Positions 36,301 to 43,674 of a stretch of 64,000 bases of DNA are shown here, in pieces (the stretch's first letter is position 1; every line of letters begins with the position of its first letter). Origin of the DNA: Viridibacillus sp050278625 (GTDB lineage: Bacteria; Bacillota; Bacilli; Bacillales_A; Planococcaceae); contig NZ_JBNNTI010000002.1 of assembly GCF_050278625.1 (NCBI RefSeq), positions 1 to 64,000 of the forward strand, read 5' to 3'. The notes under the pieces were generated by a model that saw only the letters and a list, made by a program, of their open reading frames with translations, did no database searches and was not told the DNA's origin. The translations under genes and the position numbers were made by a program.

Positions 36301-36851
36301 TTTTGGGGATTTTTGATTTTTTAGGATGTCTTGGGAGTGGGGGGATTTGGCTACTCGCTCGGGCTTTGGCGCTACTCGGCCCGGTTTTGGCGCTACTCGG
36401 TTCGGTTTTGGCGCTATTCGGCCCGGCTTTGGCGCTACTCGGATCGGCTTTGGCGCTGCTCGGCCCGGCTTTGGCGCTACTCGGATCGGCTTTGGCGCTA
36501 CTCGGCCCGGCTTTGGCGCTACTCGCTGGCTTTGGCGTTACTCGGTTCGGCTTTGGCGCTACTCGCTGGCTTTGGCGCTACTCGCTCGGGCTTTGGCGCT
36601 ACTCGGATCGGCTTTGGCGCTACTCGGCCCGGCTTTGGCGCTACTCGGTTCGGTTTTAGCGCTACTCGCTGGCTTTGGCGCTACTCGGATTGGCTTTGGC
36701 GCTACTCGCTGGCTTTGGCGCTACTCGCTCGGGCTTTGGCGCTACTCGGCCCGGCTTTGGCGCTACTCGCTGGCTTTGACGCTACTCGGATTGGCTTTAG
36801 CGCTGCTCGCTCGGGCTTTGGCGCTACTCGGTTCGGTTTTAGCGCTACTTA
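36301..36851 (+). repeat. Tandem array C: 25 units of 21 or 19 bp with G-rich leader
   Basis: A leader (TTGGGGATTTTTGATTTTTT, then GGGAGTGGGGGGA) precedes unit 1 at 36349. Twenty-five units follow, core GGCGCTACTCG with remainders drawn from a small set: GCCCGG, GTTCGG, GATCGG, GATTGG, CTCGGG and CTGG, each plus CTTT or TTTT. All complete units are 21 bp except six of 19 bp (the leader-proximal unit and those carrying CTGG). The last core is degenerate (AGCGCTACTTA). Frame changes at the 19-bp units exclude a protein gene. There is no terminator between it and the NERD gene that ends at 36889. Confidence 0.9.
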
Positions 36852-36888
36852 ACTAGTTAGCTTTATTTAGAAACTATTGCTTATTAGA

Positions 36889-37806
36889 TTAATTTTCTTT
36901 GAACAATGGCTTTCTATAATCATAATGATATGTTCGAGATCTGGTATGCCCGGTGGGAGTTAGGTTCATTTGTTTTAGTAGGTTTGTTATTCGGTTTTTG
37001 TTGTCGATTTGTAGGTATTGACTACATTCTTTGTGGGTTATGCTTGATTTGAAGAGCCAGAACCAGTCTAGCATTGCTAGTTTGATTGCGTTATCGATAT
37101 TTTTGCCGCAGGTTTGGCATTTCCATGTTCGTTGGGAGTAACGGCGACCTTGTCCACCACAGCTACAGATGATGCCAGTTTTTAGTTGGTCTAAAGGAAT
37201 GCTATGTTTTTTTATTAGTGGAAATGCGTTGTATGGTTTGTTGCTACTCTTGATTTTATTAATAATGTGTTGAAATTGACTTGTTGAAATCACAGTAGGG
37301 CGTTTATTTAATTCTTGGAGGTAAAGTGGTACTTCTTTTGGGCCTAGTAATTTAATTTGTGTTGGTGGGATCTCGATGTGTGTGCGTTTGTTTGGTAATA
37401 CGATTGCTTTAAATATTGGTAATTGAATGCCTACTTGGTGTTGCAACCAGTATTCAAAGCTGTCGACTGTTCGTAAAATTTGTTGTTGAGGACATACGTA
37501 TGTGGTGCTTTTGCCATCGATTGTTTGGATTAGTTGGTAGGGGTTTTCTAAGAATTTTAATGTTCCTCTTAGATGTTTTACTTCAAGGATGCAAATATAG
37601 CTTGATGTGATTATCAAAGAGTCTATTTGAATTAGTCTGTTTGGAGATGCTTGAATTTCAACATTTGGGAGAGTTTGAAATGGGAGAGTAAAATGTGTTT
37701 CTTGGATCAATTGGTCGACTCTACATTCTCCATTGTATCCTGCTAGGATGTTGTCCCATTCTTTTTGCAAGTCTACGGTTTTCAGGAATGTTGGGAAGAG
37801 TCTCAT
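36889..37806 (-). CDS. NERD-domain protein with C-terminal zinc ribbon
   Basis: This encodes 305 residues. The NERD (nuclease-related) domain spans about 28-140: IQIDSLIITSSYICILEVKHLRG contains the Asp and the E-x-K (Glu74-Val-Lys76) arrangement of PD-(D/E)xK-like nucleases. A four-Cys zinc ribbon, CSC..CQTC, lies near 214-238, followed by a basic C-terminus. Such proteins are common hypothetical genes in Bacillales and may bind or cut nucleic acid; activity is unproven. The ribosome site is weak (AGGTTACTG before ATG). It is the only nuclease-like gene next to the arrays. Confidence 0.75.
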   Translation of the reverse strand: MRLFPTFLKTVDLQKEWDNILAGYNGECRVDQLIQETHFTLPFQTLPNVEIQASPNRLIQIDSLIITSSYICILEVKHLRGTLKFLENPYQLIQTIDGKSTTYVCPQQQILRTVDSFEYWLQHQVGIQLPIFKAIVLPNKRTHIEIPPTQIKLLGPKEVPLYLQELNKRPTVISTSQFQHIINKIKSSNKPYNAFPLIKKHSIPLDQLKTGIICSCGGQGRRYSQRTWKCQTCGKNIDNAIKLAMLDWFWLFKSSITHKECSQYLQIDNKNRITNLLKQMNLTPTGHTRSRTYHYDYRKPLFKEN

Positions 37807-37943
37807 CAGTAACCTAGGATATGCTGACAGTATTATTGGTTTTTGTCGTGGTTCAAAAATTATTATTGCTCCTTTCTTCTATGATTTTACTTACTATTAT
37901 ATCTTTTTGTGTAATATATTACAATTACAAGAGTATAAAAAAA

Positions 37944-37965
37944 GCCAGCTGCTAATGCGGCTGGC
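37944..37965 (-). terminator. Terminator of the amino acid ABC operon
   Basis: GCCAGC-GC pairs with GC-GCTGGC around TAAT. On the minus strand it is followed by seven T residues. Confidence 0.85.
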
Positions 37966-37972
37966 AGGATGA

Positions 37973-38701
37973 TTAATGATTTAGGACGACTGATAGGAAG
38001 TCTTGTGCACGTTTTGAGTCTGGGTTGGTGAAGAATTTTTCTGGTGGTGCGACCTCGACGATTTTACCATCGGCCATGAAAACGATTTGGTCACAGATTT
38101 CTTTAGCGAAGCCCATTTCATGAGTTACGACTACCATTGTCATACCACCTTTCGCAAGTTTTCGGATGGCGTCGAGTACTTCTTTGACCATTTCTGGGTC
38201 AAGGGCCGATGTCGGCTCGTCAAAGAGCATGATTTGTGGATCCATTGCAAGTGCACGTGCGATCGCTACACGTTGTTGTTGGCCACCTGATAGGCGCCCA
38301 GGGTAGGCATCGAATTTGTCTCCTAGCCCTAGAGATATTAGCAGTTCTTTGCCACGTTTTTCGGCCTCAGCTTTAGAGAGACCTTTTACTTTAATTGGCG
38401 AGATTGTGACATTTTCGAGTGCTGATAAGAACGGATATAAATTGAAGCTTTGGAATACGAAGCCGATGTTCGTACGAGCTTTGTTAATGTCCGTTTTTTT
38501 GTCGTGGATAGAAGTTCCGTCCACGATTATCTCACCAGTGTCGATTGCTTCTAGGGCATTTATTGTACGGATTAAAGTTGATTTACCTGCTCCACTTGGC
38601 CCAATTAGTGCGACAACATTTGATTTTGGTACTTCTAGGTCGATGTCAGTTAGTACATGATGATTGCCGAAACTTTTATTAACATTTTTGATAGAAATCA
38701 T
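37973..38701 (-). CDS. Polar amino acid ABC transporter, ATP-binding protein
   Basis: This encodes 242 residues: Walker A GPSGAGKS (about 33-40), Q-loop FVFQSFNLYPF, signature LSGGQQQR, Walker B IMLFDEPTSALDPEM and H-loop VVTHEMGFA. The sequence is of the GlnQ/ArtP class for polar amino acids. It is the last gene of a three-gene minus-strand operon (binding protein, permease, ATPase), 17 bases after the permease. Substrate could be glutamine, arginine or cystine; not decidable here. Confidence 0.92.
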   Translation of the reverse strand: MISIKNVNKSFGNHHVLTDIDLEVPKSNVVALIGPSGAGKSTLIRTINALEAIDTGEIIVDGTSIHDKKTDINKARTNIGFVFQSFNLYPFLSALENVTISPIKVKGLSKAEAEKRGKELLISLGLGDKFDAYPGRLSGGQQQRVAIARALAMDPQIMLFDEPTSALDPEMVKEVLDAIRKLAKGGMTMVVVTHEMGFAKEICDQIVFMADGKIVEVAPPEKFFTNPDSKRAQDFLSVVLNH

Positions 38702-38718
38702 AATTCGTATTTCCCTTC

Positions 38719-39381
38719 TTATTGTTCATTTTTCAGCATACGTTTTTCGATTTGACGAATGATTAAAGATAAGCTGAAAGTCATGATGAAGTAAACAAGC
38801 GCAACGAATGTCCAAATTTCTATATAACGGAATGATGTTGCGGCTAAATTTTTTGCTTTTAACGTTAAATCTACACCTGCAATAACAGAAATTAACGAAG
38901 AGTCTTTAATTAGAATGATAAATTGTGATGCCATTGGCGGTAAGATTCTTCTGAATGCTTGAGGCAATATGATGTAGCGCATTGCTTGAAAATTTGACAT
39001 CCCCGCTGAACGTGCCGCTTCCATTTGACCTTTAGGAACAGCTTGGATACCAGAACGAACGATTTCAGCAAGGAATGCACCTGAGAAAGTTGCTAGACCC
39101 ACGATTGAACCCCAATACGATCCTAATGAGAAAAATTGCCCTAATCCGAAGTAAATCCACATTAATAAAACTAGTAATGGTACCCCACGCATGATTTCTA
39201 CATATGCACTTGATATAAAACGAATAATCGGGTTTCGTGAAATACGTCCGATTCCGAAGATTACCCCTAAAGGAATACTTAATAATAGTGAGATTGCTGA
39301 TATTTCTAATGTTAGTAAGGCACCTTGTATGAAGACGTCCATATTATTTGGAATGACGCTCCAGTCTAGTTGAATGTCCAT
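38719..39381 (-). CDS. Polar amino acid ABC transporter, permease
   Basis: This encodes 220 residues from the ATG at 39381, eight bases after AAGGAGG; the longer frame to 39402 lacks a site. It is a HisMQ-type inner membrane permease with about five hydrophobic segments and the EAA loop EAARSAGMSNFQAMRYIILP near 137-156. A single permease gene suggests a homodimer. It lies between the ATPase and binding protein genes. Confidence 0.92.
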   Translation of the reverse strand: MDIQLDWSVIPNNMDVFIQGALLTLEISAISLLLSIPLGVIFGIGRISRNPIIRFISSAYVEIMRGVPLLVLLMWIYFGLGQFFSLGSYWGSIVGLATFSGAFLAEIVRSGIQAVPKGQMEAARSAGMSNFQAMRYIILPQAFRRILPPMASQFIILIKDSSLISVIAGVDLTLKAKNLAATSFRYIEIWTFVALVYFIMTFSLSLIIRQIEKRMLKNEQ

Positions 39382-39522
39382 GAAAATGTCCTCCTTGATC
39401 ATTTACTGTGATCGTTTTTTTCGATGAAAGACTACAACGACGTCAGCAAACACAACAGAGCAATATACTCCCCTTATGTTTAGCTACGCCGTTTGTAATG
39501 TTTCAAAGTACAGTTTTTTCTA

Positions 39523-40353
39523 TTATTCTTTAACTGTTTTTAACCATTCGCTATTTTCGAACCATTTTGCACGAGATTCTAATTCAGCTGGGCTGTCGAT
39601 GTATGAGTGTAAGAATGAGTTTAACCATTGTACTGATTCGAAATCATTTTTTTGTACTGCAAGACCCAAGTTATCTGAAGAGATGACGCCTTCAAGTTTC
39701 TTCACTTTCCCTACATGTTGGAGGTTGTAAACTTGGATAGCTGGTTCGTCATAGATTACTGCATCAACTTGTCCAGATTGAAGTGCAAGTGCTGCTGCTG
39801 GGAAGTCTTCATAATCTTTAATTTCTGCATTTTTAAACATGCTTTTTGAAATTAATGAACCAGTTGTTGCAATTTGAGCTGCAATTTTGGTTCCTTTTTT
39901 ATCTAGGTCATCAAATGACTTTATATCGTTGTTTTTTGATTGAAGCATGATGCCTTGTCCTGTTTTGTAGTAAGGATTTGCAAAGCTGACTGCTAATGCA
40001 CGTTCCCCTGTAATAGACATACCAGCGAAAATCATATCGATTTCACCAGTTTGAAGAGCTGGAACAAGACCGTCGAATCCGTATTGTTTTACTTCTAACT
40101 TAACACCTAAGTTATCTGCAATTGCTTGAGCAACGTCGATGTCATAACCGATGAATTTTCCTTTTGAATCGACCATCTCAAATGGGAAGTAACCAGGGTT
40201 TGTACCAATAACTAGTTTTTTTGCTTTGATAATTTTTTGAATAGTTGAGTTGTTATCGCTTTTTCCTGCAGATGACCCTGTGTCGCCACCATTGCCACAT
40301 CCTGCAACTACTAACATCGTAATCATTAATAATGCCGCTAACCATTTCTTCAT
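39523..40353 (-). CDS. Polar amino acid ABC transporter, substrate-binding lipoprotein
   Basis: This encodes 276 residues. A lipoprotein signal ends in the lipobox VVAGC (Cys19). A Ser/Asn/Gly-rich linker leads into an SBP_bac_3 domain: KLVIGTNPGYFPFEMVD, GYDIDVAQAIADNLG, GEIDMIFAGMSIT and a C-terminal Trp-rich end. It captures the amino acid outside the membrane and delivers it to the permease encoded downstream. GAGGT precedes the ATG. About 140 bp separate it from the permease gene, with no strong terminator. Confidence 0.92.
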   Translation of the reverse strand: MKKWLAALLMITMLVVAGCGNGGDTGSSAGKSDNNSTIQKIIKAKKLVIGTNPGYFPFEMVDSKGKFIGYDIDVAQAIADNLGVKLEVKQYGFDGLVPALQTGEIDMIFAGMSITGERALAVSFANPYYKTGQGIMLQSKNNDIKSFDDLDKKGTKIAAQIATTGSLISKSMFKNAEIKDYEDFPAAALALQSGQVDAVIYDEPAIQVYNLQHVGKVKKLEGVISSDNLGLAVQKNDFESVQWLNSFLHSYIDSPAELESRAKWFENSEWLKTVKE

Positions 40354-40552
40354 AATATATACCTCACTTTATTTAATTTTTAGAGTAAGCTGATAAATTG
40401 AAGTATAATTTATTTTTATTCATGTGTCTACATAAAAATTAGTATATTGTAAGTTTTTTAGACATTTTAATAGATTTATCGGATTTTTATTCATTTTTAT
40501 GCAGAATGCATGTATATTACTTTATGCAATGGTTGTTAGTAGGGAGCTTGTT

Positions 40553-41232
40553 AATTTGGGGATTTTTTCAGGGCTTGGGGGGTTTAGCGCTTCTTGGGCT
40601 TCCTTTGGCGCTACTCACTCTCTCTTTAGCGCTACTCGCTCTCTCTTTAGCGCTACTCGCTCTCTCTTTGGCGCTACTCGCTCCCTTTAGCGCTACTCGC
40701 TCTCTCTTTGGCGCTACTCATTCTCCCTTTGGCGCTACTCACTCTCCCTTTGGCGCTACTCGGCCCCTTTAGCGCTACTCGCTCTCCCTTTAGCGCTACT
40801 CGCTCTCTCTTTGGCGCTACTTCCTCTCTCTTTGGCGCTACTCGGGCTTCCTTTAGCGCTACTCGCTCTCCCTTTGGCGCTACTCGGGCTTCCTTTAGCG
40901 CTACTCGCTCTCCCTTTGGCGCTACTCGGGCTCCCTTTGGCGCTACTCGCTCCCTTTGGCGCTACTCGCTCTCCCTTTGGCGCTACTCATTCTCCCTTTA
41001 GCGCTACTCATTCTCCCTTTGGCGCTACTCACTCTCCCTTTGGCGCTACTCGGCCCCTTTAGCGCTACTCGCTCCCTTTAGCGCTACTCGCTCTCCCTTT
41101 AGCGCTACTCGCTCTCTCTTTGGCGCTACTCGCTCTCTCTTTAGCGCTACTCGGGCTTCCTTTGGCGCTACTCGCTCTCTCTTTGGCGCTACTCGTTCCC
41201 TTTAGCGCTACTCGCTCCCTTTAGTGCTAGCG
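40553..41232 (+). repeat. Tandem array D: about 32 units of 21 or 19 bp, pyrimidine-rich, with G-rich leader
   Basis: A leader (TTGGGGATTTTTTCAGGG, CTTGGGGGG) precedes unit 1 at 40586. Thirty-one units follow, core (A/G)GCGCTACTC(G/A) with remainders such as CTCTCTC, CTCTCCC, GGCTTCC, GCCCC and CTCCC plus TTT; 24 are 21 bp and 7 are 19 bp. A set of five to six consecutive variants recurs (units 7-11 and 20-26). A final degenerate unit (AGTGCTAGCG, 41223-41232) contains the stop codon of the minus-strand flagellin gene. Half the cores form the palindrome TAGCGCTA. Confidence 0.9.
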
Positions 41233-42066
41233 TTTTGTATTTGGTGGGCGTAGTAGTTCTAGGATGGATTGTGCTCGTTGGTTGTGTAAGCTTAAGGCGT
41301 ATTGGGCTGCTTGTTGAAGTATGTTGGCTTTGACGAAGTTCATCATTTCTTTGGCCATGTCTGTATCACGGATGCGGGATTCAGCAGCGGTTAGGTTTTC
41401 TGCCATATTGACTGAGTTGTTGTAGGCGTGTTCGAGACGATTTTGATAGGCTCCTAGGCGTGAGCGCTCGCTGGATACTTTGTTGATGGCTGAGTCTAGT
41501 TTTGAGAGAGCTGAATCGGCATTTTCTCGGTTGTCGATGGATAGACCATCGATACCGAGGCTTGCACCACTCATATCGTTTATGTATATGTCGATTGTTT
41601 GACCTGAGTTGGCACCTGCTTGGATTTTCAAAGGATCAGTTGATGCGATACCGTTGAGAAGCTTTTTTGTATTGAATTCTGTGTCGGTTGATGTTCTTGA
41701 AATTTCTTTTTTTAGCTCTTGGAATTCTAGGTCCAGTTGACGACGATCTTCGTCAGTAAATGTGCCAGTTGAGGCTTGAATAGAAAGTTCTCGCATACGT
41801 TGAAGCATAGCGTGTGTTTCGTTGAGCGCTCCTTCAGCTGTTTGGATCATCCCAATTCCATCTTGAATATTCTTGCCGGCCATGTTGAGGCCGCGAATTT
41901 GGGCCCGCATTTTCTCAGAAATGGCTAGACCTGCAGGATCGTCGCCTGCTCGGTTAATACGGTAGCCTGTTGAAAGGCGTTCAAGTGCTTTACTCGCCAT
42001 ATTCCAGTTGTTATTCATGCTTTTTAACATCGAGAGTCCTTGTGAATACCAATCACCTATCCTCAT
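41227..42066 (-). CDS. Flagellin paralog with atypical termini
   Basis: This encodes 279 residues. The conserved flagellin N-domain (ALERLSTGYRINRAGDDPAGLAISEKMR split across about 27-54) and C-domain (AESRIRDTDMAKEMMNFVKANILQQAAQ, about 228-255) are intact, with a short central region. The first 25 residues (MRIGDWYSQGLSMLKSMNNN) differ from the usual MRINHNIAALN. The end LLRPPNTKR extends past the usual terminal LLR, and its stop codon lies in the last unit of array D. It is far from any visible flagellar operon, so it is an orphan or minor flagellin. No terminator lies between its stop and the array. Confidence 0.88.
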   Translation of the reverse strand: MRIGDWYSQGLSMLKSMNNNWNMASKALERLSTGYRINRAGDDPAGLAISEKMRAQIRGLNMAGKNIQDGIGMIQTAEGALNETHAMLQRMRELSIQASTGTFTDEDRRQLDLEFQELKKEISRTSTDTEFNTKKLLNGIASTDPLKIQAGANSGQTIDIYINDMSGASLGIDGLSIDNRENADSALSKLDSAINKVSSERSRLGAYQNRLEHAYNNSVNMAENLTAAESRIRDTDMAKEMMNFVKANILQQAAQYALSLHNQRAQSILELLRPPNTKR

Positions 42067-42244
42067 ATCCCTCAGTCCTTTTATTGTTTTCTATTTATAT
42101 CGGATTTTACATTAATTCCTTTATTAGGTAATTCCGATTCTAGTTTATAAGTAGAAAGAAATAAGATGTTTAAAGTTTAAGTGATTTGACTAAGCTTTAT
42201 ATAAATAAATACTATCGGTATTCATCGAAAGGGGATGCAGGAAA

Positions 42245-42352
42245 TTGAAGACTCAAAAAAATGTGAAGCTGGATTTCTATGATGTTGTTATAAATGTATT
42301 TGGGATTTTTATTGCACTATTAATTATTTTTGTATATGTGTTAACACATTGA
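42245..42352 (+). CDS. Possible 35-residue single-span membrane peptide
   Basis: A TTG at 42245 opens a frame for MKTQKNVKLDFYD followed by one long hydrophobic segment (about residues 14-34) and a TGA. AAGGGG lies about ten bases upstream, and a strong terminator starts ten bases after the stop. It is on the plus strand between minus-strand genes. The position right before a terminator and the clean membrane segment support a real small gene; no family recognised. Confidence 0.55.
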   Translation: MKTQKNVKLDFYDVVINVFGIFIALLIIFVYVLTH

Positions 42353-42362
42353 GGGTATGTTA

Positions 42363-42398
42363 AAAGCACCTATCGTTTGATTGAATGATAGGTGCTTT
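42363..42398 (+). terminator. Bidirectional terminator
   Basis: AAAGCACCTATC pairs perfectly with GATAGGTGCTTT around 12 bases, followed by TCT. It lies just past the small plus-strand peptide gene and may also serve the minus-strand gene at 42445. Confidence 0.8.
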
Positions 42399-42444
42399 CT
42401 ATGTGGTTTGTTTATTCAATTGAAAATCCTCCGTTAGTACGATG

Positions 42445-42897
42445 CTATAGTTTGTTTGTTAGTATGATAAATAGGGTTTCATCTCGAACTGCGAGTGCTT
42501 GATCTATGAGACGAAGCTTGTTTTCTTGTTCAAGTTGAGTGATTAGGTCAACTACTTCCTTATTTGTACTAGTGAATTGCACTTTATTGTCCTTTTCCTT
42601 ATTCAGCTCGAGGGAGTCATATATTAGTTGCAAATGATCATGAATGTTAGATACGGTCAATAACTGATATAACGGTAAGCGTATGAAACGACTACCTTTT
42701 TGGAAAACAAATACTTCTGATAAATTTTCAATTTGTAGATTATTTAGGTTGATAACGATTTCCTTGCCCTCTACTGGGACAAAATGATATAACTCTTCTT
42801 CCTTTATTATGGAGAAATATTGATAAGCAAATACTAGCTTTAGCCGATTCCCTTCTTTCTTAGTATAAAAAGGTTCCATTCTTTGTACATGTAACAT
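42445..42897 (-). CDS. Conserved hypothetical protein
   Basis: This encodes 150 residues from the ATG at 42897, eight bases after AAAGGAG. It is soluble, with alternating beta strands in the first ~90 residues and a helical second half (NKEVVDLITQLEQENKLRLIDQAL). No Cys cluster, signal peptide or catalytic motif is seen. I do not recognise the family. It lies between the flagellin and another hypothetical gene, both minus strand. Confidence 0.6.
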   Translation of the reverse strand: MLHVQRMEPFYTKKEGNRLKLVFAYQYFSIIKEEELYHFVPVEGKEIVINLNNLQIENLSEVFVFQKGSRFIRLPLYQLLTVSNIHDHLQLIYDSLELNKEKDNKVQFTSTNKEVVDLITQLEQENKLRLIDQALAVRDETLFIILTNKL

Positions 42898-43005
42898 GTA
42901 AGTCACTCCTTTTTATAGAATTTTCAGTTTATTCATATAGTACCATTATATGCTCATTGAGTGCATATAAAAAGCAAAAGAACAAATTTCTTTTGCTTTT
43001 ATAAT

Positions 43006-43344
43006 TTATCTTTTTTTCTTCCTTCCGTATGTAAAAAAATAAAAAGTATTCGGCTCAGCGATTACATATATAGTTGATAATATAGTTTTTAAGTTTTCCT
43101 CGCTTTGCTCATAAGGCATTGTACGTTGATATAGAAAGATGTGCTTTCTGGTTAAGTCCACACTAACTGTATCAAAAAAATGATTATCAATGTAAATGTC
43201 GTGGCGTTCTTCATAACTTCCCTCTGAAGAAATGATGACTTTTTTAGATTTATTCTTAGGTGCATAAACTAAATACCATTTAAAGGATTTAACTGAATGT
43301 ATGGAAGATCTTAAATCAGGAATACGTATTAAATAACGTGCCAA
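43006..43344 (-). CDS. Conserved hypothetical protein
   Basis: This encodes 112 residues from a TTG at 43344 with GGTGGTGA just upstream. It is a strand-rich soluble protein with many aromatic residues and a Lys/Arg tail (YGRKKKR). It is 100 bases upstream of the gene at 42445 on the same strand, so they may be co-transcribed. Family not recognised. Confidence 0.55.
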   Translation of the reverse strand: MARYLIRIPDLRSSIHSVKSFKWYLVYAPKNKSKKVIISSEGSYEERHDIYIDNHFFDTVSVDLTRKHIFLYQRTMPYEQSEENLKTILSTIYVIAEPNTFYFFTYGRKKKR

Positions 43345-43612
43345 CTAATCACCACCCTAATTTTCTTATTTATTCCAATATTTAGTTTATATATATTCTC
43401 ACATTATTCTCCAAAGAATTCAATAACATAATGAATAAGTACCCTGTTTTATTGTTTTCTTTCCTATTTTAGCTGTTTGTTTGTAATAAAATCAGACTTT
43501 CTTCACTATTTATCAATTCACACTATATGCTATTAGCAGCTTATTTTAGGTGAAAATAATATTATTCTTGTTTGATTAAGTATATAAAAAAATAAAGACT
43601 GTCCTTATGCAT
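43345..43612. other. Intergenic region upstream of ywqB
   Basis: AT-rich, no gene. The ywqB promoter lies at its right end. Confidence 0.4.
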
Positions 43613-43641
43613 TTACGGATGACCTGAAATAGCCGTATAAT
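43613..43641 (+). promoter_or_regulatory. Predicted sigma-A promoter of ywqB-ywqA
   Basis: TTACGG (-35) and a perfect TATAAT (-10) are separated by 17 bases, 34 bases before the ATG of the SWIM-finger gene. Confidence 0.6.
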
Positions 43642-43674
43642 GAAAGGAACGATTTTTTTTCAGGAGCGGAATGT

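Noticed and set aside
36303..36856. Three overlapping plus-strand frames across array C
   Set aside because: Same reason as array B: repeat translations that switch between GFGATR and ALALLG at each 19-bp unit.
40499..41062. Plus-strand frames across array D
   Set aside because: Repeat translations without start signals; interrupted by 19-bp units.
29371..41222. CRISPR arrays
   Set aside because: The conserved part is only about 14 bp and the variable part 5-7 bp, drawn from a few recurring types, far too short and too repetitive for spacers; no cas genes are present.
40586..41222. SpoIIIE/FtsK orienting sequences
   Set aside because: The B. subtilis SpoIIIE recognition sequence GAGAAGGG was not seen as the repeated core on either strand, and orienting motifs are dispersed rather than tandem.
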